Assembly (NCBI RefSeq): GCF_043555865.1
Contig: NZ_JBIGHY010000006.1
Coordinates: 248,001 to 312,000 of the forward strand
Source: Pelomonas dachongensis
GTDB lineage: Bacteria; Pseudomonadota; Gammaproteobacteria; Burkholderiales; Burkholderiaceae_C
Direction of reading: 5' to 3'
Length of the DNA: 64,000 bases
Part shown: positions 44,248-52,297 of the stretch, piece after piece
Layout: each line of letters opens with the position of its first letter
Numbering within the stretch: position 1 is the first letter of the stretch
Program-made: the position numbers and the translations under genes
The notes under the pieces: model-generated
What the model was told of the DNA's origin: nothing
Seen by the model: the letters and a program-made list of their open reading frames with translations, nothing else
The model's database searches: none

Positions 44248-45348
44248 TCACTCATGCGAATTCAGCGCCTTGAAGCCGTGGCCTTTGATCAACTCGTCGC
44301 GCTGAGCTGCGATCAAGTCCTCACGGGTCATCTCGCGCACCAGTTCCTCGAAGCTGATCTTTGGCTCCCAGCCCAACTGCTTCTTCGCCTTGCTGGGGTC
44401 GCCCAGCAGCGTCTCCACCTCAGCCGGACGGAAGTAGCGCGGATCCACCGCCACGACGACACGCTCCGTGCCATCCGCGTGCACGAGGAACGCCTTCTCA
44501 TCGACGCCTCTGCCTTCCCAGCGCAGCGTCATCTCCAGTTCCTTGGCCGCGGCCTTGACGAAGTCGCGCACGCTGTACTGAACGCCGGTGGCGATGACGT
44601 AGTCCTCGGGCCTGTCCTGCTGCAGCATCAGCCACTGGGCCTCGACATAGTCCTTCGCATGACCCCAATCGCGCAGCGAGTCCATGTTGCCCAGGTATAG
44701 GCAGCTCTGCAGGCCCAGCTTGATACGGGCCAGCGCGCGGGTAATCTTGCGCGTCACGAAGGTCTCGCCGCGCAGGGGGGACTCGTGGTTGAACAGGATG
44801 CCGTTGCAGGCGTACATGCCATAGGACTCGCGGTAGTTCACCGTGATCCAGTAACCGTAGAGCTTTGCCACGCCGTAGGGGCTGCGCGGATAGAAGGGCG
44901 TGGTTTCCTTCTGCGGGATCTCCTGCACCTGTCCATACATCTCGGACGTGCTGGCCTGGTAGAAGCGGGTCTTCTTCTGCAGGCCCAGCAGGCGGATTGC
45001 CTCCAGGATGCGCAGCGGGCCGATGGCGTCAGAATTGGCGGTGTACTCGGGCTCCTCGAAGCTCACGTGCACGTGCGACTGCGCGGCCAGGTTGTAGATC
45101 TCGTCGGGCTGCACCTGCTGGATGATGCGCACCAGGCTGGACGAGTCCGTCATGTCGCCGTAGTGCAGGAACAGCCGCGTGTCGGGCAGGTGCGGATCCT
45201 GGTAAAGGTGGTCGATTCGGGCGGTATTGAACAGCGAGGCGCGGCGGCGCACGCCGTGGACGACGTAGCCCTTGTCCAAAAGGAATTCTGCGAGGTAGGC
45301 ACCGTCCTGGCCGGTGATGCCGGTGATAAGAGCGACTTTTTGGTTCAT
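44248..45348 (-). CDS. gmd: GDP-mannose 4,6-dehydratase
   Basis: Gmd converts GDP-D-mannose to GDP-4-keto-6-deoxy-D-mannose, precursor of GDP-L-fucose, GDP-D-rhamnose and related sugars. The 366-residue enzyme has ALITGITGQDGAYLAEFLL for NADP, VRRRASLFNTARIDHLY, AAQSHVHVSFEEPEYTA, STSEMYGQVQEIPQ and the catalytic YGVAKLYGYW, with HESPLRGETFVTRKI near the substrate site, all typical. No fcl/wcaG or rmd lies adjacent; the SDR at 39438 is the candidate for the next step. GDP-mannose must come from manC/manB elsewhere in the genome. Confidence 0.96.
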   Translation of the reverse strand: MNQKVALITGITGQDGAYLAEFLLDKGYVVHGVRRRASLFNTARIDHLYQDPHLPDTRLFLHYGDMTDSSSLVRIIQQVQPDEIYNLAAQSHVHVSFEEPEYTANSDAIGPLRILEAIRLLGLQKKTRFYQASTSEMYGQVQEIPQKETTPFYPRSPYGVAKLYGYWITVNYRESYGMYACNGILFNHESPLRGETFVTRKITRALARIKLGLQSCLYLGNMDSLRDWGHAKDYVEAQWLMLQQDRPEDYVIATGVQYSVRDFVKAAAKELEMTLRWEGRGVDEKAFLVHADGTERVVVAVDPRYFRPAEVETLLGDPSKAKKQLGWEPKISFEELVREMTREDLIAAQRDELIKGHGFKALNSHE

Positions 45349-45398
45349 GGCTGCGCGTTCGATGAAGGGCGTGGGAAGGGGACGAGGAACGGGCGGGT

Positions 45399-46127
45399 TC
45401 AGCGGACGCCGGGCGCGTCTGCCCAGTGCGAAGCCAGCGCCCAGTCGTCGGCGGTGTCGATGTCCAGGCTCTCGCGAGCATCGGTCATCACGAAGGGTAG
45501 GACGCCAGGCCGCACGATTGGGTGGCCGGTTCGGGCGTCCTCGGCCGGGATCACGTAGAGCGCGCCGTTGAGCGCGTAGGCCGGGGTCAGGTCTTGCGAG
45601 CGCAGCGCCAGCGGCTCCCAGCCGAGGCTGGGGCGCAGCTCGCCGTCCTGCCAGGCGAAGGTCCAGGCTGGGTGCGACGCGGCGGGGCTGACGCTGACCA
45701 CCGGATGGCGCGTCGGACCGGGCTGGTCGGAGTAGCTGCGGACGGCGCCGCGGATCGCTGCGGCACTCCGGAAGGGGCTGGTCGGCTGAAGCAGCAGCAC
45801 CGCGTCGACGGCGCCGTGCGCCTGCTCATACCAGGCTAGCGCGTGCGCAATGACGCCGGCGCTGCCGGCGGTGTCGGTGGCCAGTTCGGCCGGGCGCAGC
45901 CAGGGCACCATCGCACCGCCGGCACGGGAAGTCGCGGCGATCTCCTCGTCGTCGGTGCTCACTAGCACGTCAGCGCAGACACCGCTCTCCAGCGCCGCCG
46001 CGATCGACCACTGGATCAGCGGACGCCCCCCCAGCGGCAGCACGTTCTTGCGCGGCAGCCGCTTGCTGCCTCCGCGGGCCGGGACCAGCGCGAGCAGGCG
46101 CGGCGCGCCGACCAGGGACTCAGCCAT
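45399..46127 (-). CDS. legF: CMP-nonulosonate synthetase (LegF/NeuA-type cytidylyltransferase)
   Basis: A 242-residue acylneuraminate cytidylyltransferase that activates a nonulosonic acid with CTP. It has LVPARGGSKRLPRKNVLPLGGRPL at the N-terminus, VSTDDEEIAA, LLLQPTSPFRSA and DIDTADDW at the C-terminus; all active-site motifs are in place. Length matches LegF/PtmB-type enzymes and not the longer bifunctional ones. It overlaps the upstream ptmE-like gene by eight bases. The substrate is taken to be legionaminic acid because LegB, LegC, LegI, LegG and PtmE homologues are encoded in the same operon. Confidence 0.92.
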   Translation of the reverse strand: MAESLVGAPRLLALVPARGGSKRLPRKNVLPLGGRPLIQWSIAAALESGVCADVLVSTDDEEIAATSRAGGAMVPWLRPAELATDTAGSAGVIAHALAWYEQAHGAVDAVLLLQPTSPFRSAAAIRGAVRSYSDQPGPTRHPVVSVSPAASHPAWTFAWQDGELRPSLGWEPLALRSQDLTPAYALNGALYVIPAEDARTGHPIVRPGVLPFVMTDARESLDIDTADDWALASHWADAPGVR

Positions 46128-47175
46128 GGAATAGCCCTGCGACGTCGTACTGGGCGCGCTGGAAGTCTTCCATGCGGCCGATGTCCAGCCAGTACTCGTG
46201 GACCGGGAACATGTTGACTGGCTGGCCCTGCTCCATCCGCTGCTGCAGCAGCGTCGGCATGTCGATGCGCTGGCCGCGCGCGACGCCGTCGAGCACCGAC
46301 GGCGACAGCACGTAGATGCCGGCGTTGATGAAGTAGCGATAGGCCGGCTTTTCGACCATCGAGGTGATGCGCAGGCCGTCGCCCTCGATGACGCCATAAG
46401 GCACGCGGTGTTCGTGCTCACGCACGCACATGGTGGCCAAGCCGTCATGGCTGTCGTGGAAGTCCAGCAGCTTGTTAAAGTCGAGGTTGGTCAGCAGGTC
46501 GCCGTTCATCATGAACATCGGCTCGCGGATCGCGTCGCGCGGCAGCAGGCCCAGCGCGCCGCCGGTGCCCAGCGGCTCGTCCTCGTGCACGTACTGGACC
46601 TCGATGTCCCAGCGGCTGCCGTCGCCAATGTGCTCGCGGATCATCCCGGGCAGGTAGTGCGTCGAGATGAAGAAGCGGTGGAAACCGGCGCGCACGAAGT
46701 TCTCGATGATGATCTCGAGGATGGGCTTGTCGCCGACGTTGAGCAGCGGCTTGGGGCAGTTGTCGGTGAGCGGCTGCAGCCGCGTGCCGAAGCCGCCAGC
46801 CATCAGGAACACCGCGTTGTCGCGGCGCCTGCCGTGCAGCAGGCCGTGCAGCGTCTCGATGCCGACGACGCGGCCTTCGGCGTCCACCAGCGGGATCTGC
46901 GAGACCTGGTGGCGCTCCATCAGCTGCAGCACGCGTTCCTTGGTCGAGCCGGCCGTGGCGGTGCGGGGCTGGCGGTTCATCGCCTCGGCGACGGGGGCCT
47001 CCAGGCCGACCTGGCGGATCAGCGCGCGGCGCACGTCGCCGTCGGTGACGGTGCCCAGCAGGCGGCGATCGCCGTCGACGACGACGGTGATCTGCAGCCC
47101 GCCGCGATCGAGGGCTGTCATGGCGTCGCGCAGCGAGGCGCCGGGCAGGACGAGGGCGAGTTCCCAGTGGTTCAT
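46120..47175 (-). CDS. ptmE: CBS-domain nucleotidyltransferase, PtmE-like (GDP-GlcN synthesis)
   Basis: A 351-residue fusion of two CBS motifs (about residues 1-115) and a sugar-phosphate nucleotidyltransferase that opens with FLMAGGFGTRLQPLTDN (residues 123-139), followed by KPLLNVGDKPILE, HYLPGMIREHIGDGS, EDEPLGTGGALGLL and NGDLLTNLDF. This layout is that of PtmE, which makes GDP-glucosamine for the legionaminic acid path of Campylobacter jejuni. It is followed by legF and preceded by the ATP-grasp/HAD gene, both coupled by short overlaps. The presence of PtmE suggests that LegB and LegC here use GDP-linked sugars. Confidence 0.9.
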   Translation of the reverse strand: MNHWELALVLPGASLRDAMTALDRGGLQITVVVDGDRRLLGTVTDGDVRRALIRQVGLEAPVAEAMNRQPRTATAGSTKERVLQLMERHQVSQIPLVDAEGRVVGIETLHGLLHGRRRDNAVFLMAGGFGTRLQPLTDNCPKPLLNVGDKPILEIIIENFVRAGFHRFFISTHYLPGMIREHIGDGSRWDIEVQYVHEDEPLGTGGALGLLPRDAIREPMFMMNGDLLTNLDFNKLLDFHDSHDGLATMCVREHEHRVPYGVIEGDGLRITSMVEKPAYRYFINAGIYVLSPSVLDGVARGQRIDMPTLLQQRMEQGQPVNMFPVHEYWLDIGRMEDFQRAQYDVAGLFHG

Positions 47176-48869
47176 GGTCGGGTGGTCGGTAGGCGGGCGG
47201 GGCACTCGCGAGCCGGCGCGAGCAGCTCGGCGAGCGAGCGCACCAGGCCCTGCGGTTGATGTTCGGGCGCGGGCGCGAGCGCCTGGCCGTGCTCGGTCCC
47301 GGGGCGGACGATGCGCAGCGTGCGCATGCCCAGCTGATGGGGCCCGGCGAAGTCCTTCAGCGGGTTGTCGGACACGTACAGCGCTTCGTCGCCGCTCACG
47401 CACAGCGCGTCCAGGATGCGTTGGAAACCGCGTGGCGAAGGTTTCCAGGCGTCGCGGCCGATTTCGTCGGTGATCACGATCTCGTCGAAGAAGGGGGCCA
47501 GCCCGAGGGTGTCCAGCTTGCGCCGCTGCACCTCGGCCCAGCCGTCGGACAGCAGGGCCAGGCGGTGGCCGCGCGCGCGCAATTCGGTGAGCACGGGGAT
47601 CGTCTCGACATGCGGGCGGATGGCCGGCGCGTGCTCGCGATACGCGGGCACCAGCACGCGGCCGACATAGTCGTCCCCCGGCGTGGCGATGCCGAGGTCG
47701 GCGAGCACCGTGCTCATCAGGTCGCCCCGCTGGCCGGCGGCGAAGCGGCGTCGCAGTTCGGGTTCGATATCCACGCCCAGGTCCTGCCAGGCACGTTCGG
47801 CCACTGCGCGGTGGCCCGAGCGGACGAAATCGGCTTCCGGATACAAGGTGTCGTCCATGTCGAACACGATTACCGGCGGCAGCGGGACCGGGATGCCGCG
47901 CGGCACCGACAGCCGGGACGGTGGCAGGAATATCGAGCGGTCCGTGCGCGTCATGACCATGCCGTCGTGCACCGTCGCCGCCGCGACGGAGGGTTCGCGT
48001 CCAGCGGCCATCTGGAGGATCCATCGCGGCCAGTCCGCGCCGGCGCCGATAGCCAGCGGCAAGCCGCCGCCCATTCGGGCGTTGAGCTCCATCGCGACCC
48101 AGCGTCCGGGTGCTGGATTGCGGAACTGCACTGTCACCGGGCCGATGCAGCCCAGACCTGCCGCGATCGCCATCGCGCGCGCCTCGAGCTCGGGGGAACG
48201 TTCCACGATGCCGCGCGTCACTTCGCCGCCCCGCACCTGCAGCCGACGGCGCGGCACCGCGCACAGGGCGCGCCCCGAGAGGTCCAGCAGGACGTCGACC
48301 GTCGTTTCGTCGCCGCCGACCAGACGTTCGACCATCGGGTCGGCGGTCTCGGCCAAGCGGGCGCGGAGTTCATCGGCGTCCTCGACGCGGACCGCCCCGA
48401 TTGATGCCGAGCCGGAGGCCGGCTTGATGAAGAGCGGGAATGTCAGGTCCGGCGCGGAAGGGTCGACCGCCTCGGGCACCTCGGCGCCGAGCGCGGCGAA
48501 GGCGTCGCGGCTTAGGCGCTTGTCGCGGGCGATCTGGATGACCCGGGGCGGGGACAGCAGCAGGCGCGCGTCGGGCGCGCGCTCCGCCAGAGCCGCGCGC
48601 CAGCGGTCCAGGCGTACGAGGTCCGGATCGATCGTGGGGATCACCAGGTCGATGCGCTCGTGCACGAGGAACGCGCACAAGGCGTCGATGAACGCGTCGC
48701 TGTCGATCGGCGTGGGCAGCTCGATCCGGCGATCGACGACGGCCAGCGCCGGCGCGAGCGGGTTCGGGTCGCTGCCCCAAATCAGGCCGGGAGACACCGC
48801 CGGCAGCGCCCGGGCGAAGGCCTCGACCAGCTCGCAGCGGCGTCCGACATTCAGGAAGAAGACATTCAT
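47172..48869 (-). CDS. ATP-grasp ligase fused to a HAD-family phosphatase
   Basis: A 565-residue two-domain protein. Residues 1-325 form an ATP-grasp unit of the CarB/PylC-like kind: FPLFIKPASGSASIGAVRV with ATP-binding Lys149, Glu181 in MVERLVGGDETTVD, and Glu261/Asn263 in AMELNARMGGG. Residues 333-545 are a HAD hydrolase with the nucleophile in DMDDT (337-341), Ser441 in LLSDGW, Lys476 and the acidic motif SDNPLKD (500-506). All key residues look intact. It lies between ptmE and the LegG-like epimerase, and overlaps ptmE by four bases. I infer an amide- or ester-forming step plus a dephosphorylation in nonulosonate synthesis; no exact function is known to me. Confidence 0.85.
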   Translation of the reverse strand: MNVFFLNVGRRCELVEAFARALPAVSPGLIWGSDPNPLAPALAVVDRRIELPTPIDSDAFIDALCAFLVHERIDLVIPTIDPDLVRLDRWRAALAERAPDARLLLSPPRVIQIARDKRLSRDAFAALGAEVPEAVDPSAPDLTFPLFIKPASGSASIGAVRVEDADELRARLAETADPMVERLVGGDETTVDVLLDLSGRALCAVPRRRLQVRGGEVTRGIVERSPELEARAMAIAAGLGCIGPVTVQFRNPAPGRWVAMELNARMGGGLPLAIGAGADWPRWILQMAAGREPSVAAATVHDGMVMTRTDRSIFLPPSRLSVPRGIPVPLPPVIVFDMDDTLYPEADFVRSGHRAVAERAWQDLGVDIEPELRRRFAAGQRGDLMSTVLADLGIATPGDDYVGRVLVPAYREHAPAIRPHVETIPVLTELRARGHRLALLSDGWAEVQRRKLDTLGLAPFFDEIVITDEIGRDAWKPSPRGFQRILDALCVSGDEALYVSDNPLKDFAGPHQLGMRTLRIVRPGTEHGQALAPAPEHQPQGLVRSLAELLAPARECPARLPTTRP

Positions 48870-48892
48870 GGAGGTTCCGTCGCGGCGGGCGT

Positions 48893-50035
48893 TCAGCCCA
48901 GCCAGGGCTTGTCGACGGCCAGGGGCCAGCTCAAGCGGTCGAACAGGGAAAGGGTCCGCGCGGTGAAGCTGCCGTCGCCGTAGGGATTGATCACGCCGCG
49001 GCTGCGCTCGACGAAGGCGGGCGACAGCGCGAGGTCGATCGCGTCGGCGATCGCCGCGGGGTCGAACGGGCAGTCGAGCACGTTGCCGGCGCGGTCGCGA
49101 CCGGCCTGGCGATCGCCGATGTTGAGCACCGGCAGGCCGGCCGTGGCGGCCTCGATGATGCCGGACGAGGAATTGCCGACCATGGCCGCCGCGTGATGCA
49201 GCGCGGCCACGTAGCGGCGCAAGCCCAGATTGGGGACGTAGCGGACGCCTTCCCGGCGACGGGGCAAGGCGTCGCACAGCGCTAGGAAGGGCGCGTTGCC
49301 CGGATCCGCGCAGGGCGCGGTGATCAGGATCTGCGGCGCCGCCGTCGCCAGCGCCTGCTCAGCGGCATGGGCAAAGCGGGTATTGGCCGCTTCGTCCACA
49401 TTGGTCTCCGGATGCAGCGTCACCAGCAGGAAGGGGCGCGCCGGGTCCAGGCCGACCTCGGCGCAGAAGGCGTCGCGCGCGGCCGGCGCGGTGCGCACCA
49501 GCGCGTCGAGTTCGGGCGCGCCGGTGACATGGATGGTGGCGGGGTCCTCGTGCAGCGCCGCCACGCGGGCGCCGCAGCCCTCGGAGGCGACCAGGTGCAG
49601 CGCGCTGAGCTTGGACAGCGCATGTCGCACCCGCTCGTCTATCGCGCCCAGCGTCAGGTGACCGCCGCCGATGTGGATGACCGGCACGCGCGCCAGCATC
49701 GCGGCCTGCGCGCCGGCCAGCATCTCGTAGCGGTCGCCGAGGATCAGCAGCGCGTCCGGACGACGGCGCTCCAGCCATTGCGCCATGCCGGACAGCACCG
49801 CGGCGCTCTGCGCTCCGGCGTCGCCGTCGACGGCCGGCAGCACGCAGTCCAGCGGCAGGCCGCTGCGTTCGACATCGCCTAGCGTGCGGCCCAGCCGCTC
49901 GTCATGATGTCCCGCGCCCGCGGCGAGCAGCAGCCGGTAGCGGTCGGAGGCATGCAAGGCGCCGTACAGTTCCTCCATGCGGCCGAAATCGGACCGCGCT
50001 ACGGTGAGCGAGGCGAGCGTGATCGGGGCGGGCAT
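48893..50035 (-). CDS. legG: UDP/GDP-HexNAc 2-epimerase, hydrolysing (NeuC/LegG-like)
   Basis: A 380-residue GT-B-fold epimerase of the NeuC/LegG group that removes the nucleotide and inverts C2, yielding the ManNAc-like sugar which LegI condenses with pyruvate. Seen: LTVARSDFGRMEELYGAL at the N-terminus, LLAAGAGHHDERLGRTL, LLILGDRYEMLAGAQAAML, HIGGGHLTLGAIDERVRHALSK (quoted in part) and the C-terminal MVGNSSSGIIEAATAGLPVLNIG. Length is standard. It precedes the ATP-grasp/HAD gene and follows legI. Confidence 0.92.
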   Translation of the reverse strand: MPAPITLASLTVARSDFGRMEELYGALHASDRYRLLLAAGAGHHDERLGRTLGDVERSGLPLDCVLPAVDGDAGAQSAAVLSGMAQWLERRRPDALLILGDRYEMLAGAQAAMLARVPVIHIGGGHLTLGAIDERVRHALSKLSALHLVASEGCGARVAALHEDPATIHVTGAPELDALVRTAPAARDAFCAEVGLDPARPFLLVTLHPETNVDEAANTRFAHAAEQALATAAPQILITAPCADPGNAPFLALCDALPRRREGVRYVPNLGLRRYVAALHHAAAMVGNSSSGIIEAATAGLPVLNIGDRQAGRDRAGNVLDCPFDPAAIADAIDLALSPAFVERSRGVINPYGDGSFTARTLSLFDRLSWPLAVDKPWLG

Positions 50036-50080
50036 GGGGCGGGTGTCGAAGGCGGCGCGGCGGCGGGGAGCGGCCGGCGG

Positions 50081-51082
50081 TCAGGCCAAGTCGGTCCAGC
50101 GGATCAGCGCGTTCTCGGCGACGTCGCGCGCGAGCGTGCGGCCGAACACCAACTCGGCGTCCATCGCGGGGATTCCGGTGCCGGGACGTTTGGCGGTCAG
50201 GTCGGCCTCCGTGATTACGTGGCCCGCGTCCATGGCGCGCACCGTGACGATGGACTTGCGTGCCACCTTAGCGACCTCGACCTCGACCGGCCACGGACGT
50301 TTCTCGCCATGTCCCAGGGCCGCATTGATATTGCGGATGCCGTCGACCAGCGCGCGGAACTCATGCGGCTCCAGCGAGGCGGCCTGGTCCGGGCCGGGCA
50401 GCTTCTTGTCGAGGGTGAAGTGCTTCTCGATGACCGTCGCGCCCAGTGCGACGGCGGCCAGCGAGATCTCGATGCCGGGCGTATGGTCCGAGTAGCCGAC
50501 CGGCAGGCCGAACTCGCGCGCCATCGTCGCCATGGCCCGCAGGTTGCAGTACTGCGGTTCCGCCGGGTACTGCGTCGTGCAATGCAGCACCGTGACCGGA
50601 CCGCTGTCGTGGCGCTTCAGGAAGTCCAGCGAGCGCCGGACCTCCTCCAGCGTGGCCATGCCGGTGGAGACGATGAGCGGCAGCCGGGTCGCGGCGGCGG
50701 CGCGCAGCAGGAAGGGGTTGACCGTCTCGCCCGACGGGATCTTCATGCGCCGCATGCCGATCGTGCCGAGGAAGTCGGTGGAGGGTACGTCGAAAGGCGA
50801 GGACAGGAACTCGATACCCAGCTCCTTGGCGTAGGCCTGCAGCGTCAGGGTCTCGTCGAAGGACAGTTCCAGGCGGCGCGCCAGTTCGAGGAAGTTCTTG
50901 TCCCCGTCCTTCATATAGCCGGCCAGGGGCGTCTCGTCGGTCATGACTTCCTCGGCCTTGTAGGTCTGGAACTTCACGACGTCGACGCCGGTCTCCCTGG
51001 CGGCGGCGATCATTTCCTTGGCGAGGCCGATGTCGCCGTTGTGATTAACGCCGATCTCGGCGATGACGAGGGTCTGGTCCAT
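50081..51082 (-). CDS. legI: N-acetylneuraminate/legionaminate synthase family (NeuB/LegI)
   Basis: A 333-residue PEP-dependent aldolase-type synthase that makes the nine-carbon nonulosonic acid. Seen: VIAEIGVNHNGDIGLAKEMI, VVKFQTYKAEE, FLSSPFDVPSTDFL, MKIPSGE, VSTGMAT and GYSDHTPGIEISLAAVALGA, then EKHFTLDKKLPGPDQAASLEP. The C-terminal region (about 275-330) is a SAF antifreeze-like domain, as in all NeuB proteins. The PSGE and DKKLPGPD sequences fit legionaminate/pseudaminate enzymes as well as sialic acid synthase; the neighbouring LegB and LegC homologues decide in favour of LegI. Confidence 0.93.
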   Translation of the reverse strand: MDQTLVIAEIGVNHNGDIGLAKEMIAAARETGVDVVKFQTYKAEEVMTDETPLAGYMKDGDKNFLELARRLELSFDETLTLQAYAKELGIEFLSSPFDVPSTDFLGTIGMRRMKIPSGETVNPFLLRAAAATRLPLIVSTGMATLEEVRRSLDFLKRHDSGPVTVLHCTTQYPAEPQYCNLRAMATMAREFGLPVGYSDHTPGIEISLAAVALGATVIEKHFTLDKKLPGPDQAASLEPHEFRALVDGIRNINAALGHGEKRPWPVEVEVAKVARKSIVTVRAMDAGHVITEADLTAKRPGTGIPAMDAELVFGRTLARDVAENALIRWTDLA

Positions 51083-51143
51083 GTCGAATCCGATCTTGTT
51101 CCGGGTTGATCTATCGGTACTTGAGGGGGCCGGCGAACCGTCG

Positions 51144-52286
51144 TCAGCCCGGCGTCACGCTGCTGGGCAGGTTCACGACTCGCGCTTCCAACCACTCCGA
51201 GTTGTCCAGCGGACCGCGCGGCGCGTTCGCATACAGCGGCAGGCGGTTCATCAGCGCCCAGATCGGCCGCGTCATCACGCCGGCGTCGTTGGTCGCCTTG
51301 AGCAGCGCGTCGCGTTGCGCCGGGGTCTCGCAGATCACGCCGTTGAGCCAGTAGTTCGAGCGGCAATGCTCTGGCTCGACGATCGGCCGCAAGTCCGTGC
51401 CCAGGAAGAAGGCGATGTAGCGCTCCGCCAGCGCGCGCTTGGAGGCCAGGAAAGCCGGCAGCTGCTCTAGCTGCGCGCAGCCCAGCGCCGCGTTCAGGTT
51501 GGGCATGCGGTAGTTGTAGCCGACCTCGTCGTGGAAGAACTCGTACGGGTGCGGGATCTTGGCCGTCGTCGTCAGGTGCTTGGCGCGCTTGCCGATGACT
51601 TCGTCCGCCAGCACCATGCCGCCGCCGCCCGTAGTCATGATCTTGTTGCCGTTGAAGCTCAGAACGCCGATGCGGCCGAAGTTGCCGGTGTGGCGACCCT
51701 TGTAATAGCTGCCCAGCGATTCCGCCGCGTCTTCCACCAGAACCAGGTGCCAGCGGTCGCAGACCTCGACCAGCGCGTCCAGTTCGACCGGGTGGCCGAA
51801 GGTGTGCATCGGCAGGCAGGCGCGGATGCGGCGGCCGCCCTCGCGAGCACGGCACACGCCGTCGTCGTCGATCCGGGCACGCGCCTGCAGCCAGGCGTCC
51901 AGCGCCGTCGGCGACAGGCCCAGCGTGTGGCGGTCGACATCGATGAACAGCGGCGTCGCGCCGCAATAGGCGATCGCGTTGCAGGTCGCCACGAAGGTCA
52001 GCGACTGTGTCACCACCAGGTCGTCCCGCTCGACGCCCGCCAGCACCAGCGCGATGTGCAGCGCCGCCGTGCCGTTCATCACCGCGACCGCGCGCGCGCT
52101 GCCGGTGAAGGCAGCCGTGTCCTTCTCGAAGCGGTCAACATAGGCGCCGACGCTCGACACGAAAGTTGAGTCGATCGTGTCCACCAACAGCTCGCGCTCG
52201 CGGCCGCGGAACACGGGCGCGTGCAGCGGGATGAACTCGTTCGTGGCGTATTGCTCGCGGACGAAACTGACGAGGCGGTCGAACAT
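51144..52286 (-). CDS. legC: LegC-like UDP/GDP-4-keto-6-deoxy sugar 4-aminotransferase
   Basis: A 380-residue DegT/DnrJ-type PLP enzyme. It starts FDRLVSFVREQYATNEFIPLH (quoted in part) and has the LegC-characteristic FRGRERELLVDTIDSTFVSS, VMNGTAALHIALVLAGV, LVEDAAESLGSYY with the PLP Asp, and SFNGNKIMTTGGGGMV with the catalytic Lys. It would aminate the 4-keto sugar made by LegB. The start is the ATG immediately after the LegB gene (11 bases). The upstream open frame extends into legB and is not used. Confidence 0.93.
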   Translation of the reverse strand: MFDRLVSFVREQYATNEFIPLHAPVFRGRERELLVDTIDSTFVSSVGAYVDRFEKDTAAFTGSARAVAVMNGTAALHIALVLAGVERDDLVVTQSLTFVATCNAIAYCGATPLFIDVDRHTLGLSPTALDAWLQARARIDDDGVCRAREGGRRIRACLPMHTFGHPVELDALVEVCDRWHLVLVEDAAESLGSYYKGRHTGNFGRIGVLSFNGNKIMTTGGGGMVLADEVIGKRAKHLTTTAKIPHPYEFFHDEVGYNYRMPNLNAALGCAQLEQLPAFLASKRALAERYIAFFLGTDLRPIVEPEHCRSNYWLNGVICETPAQRDALLKATNDAGVMTRPIWALMNRLPLYANAPRGPLDNSEWLEARVVNLPSSVTPG

Positions 52287-52297
52287 CGCAGCGGTCC

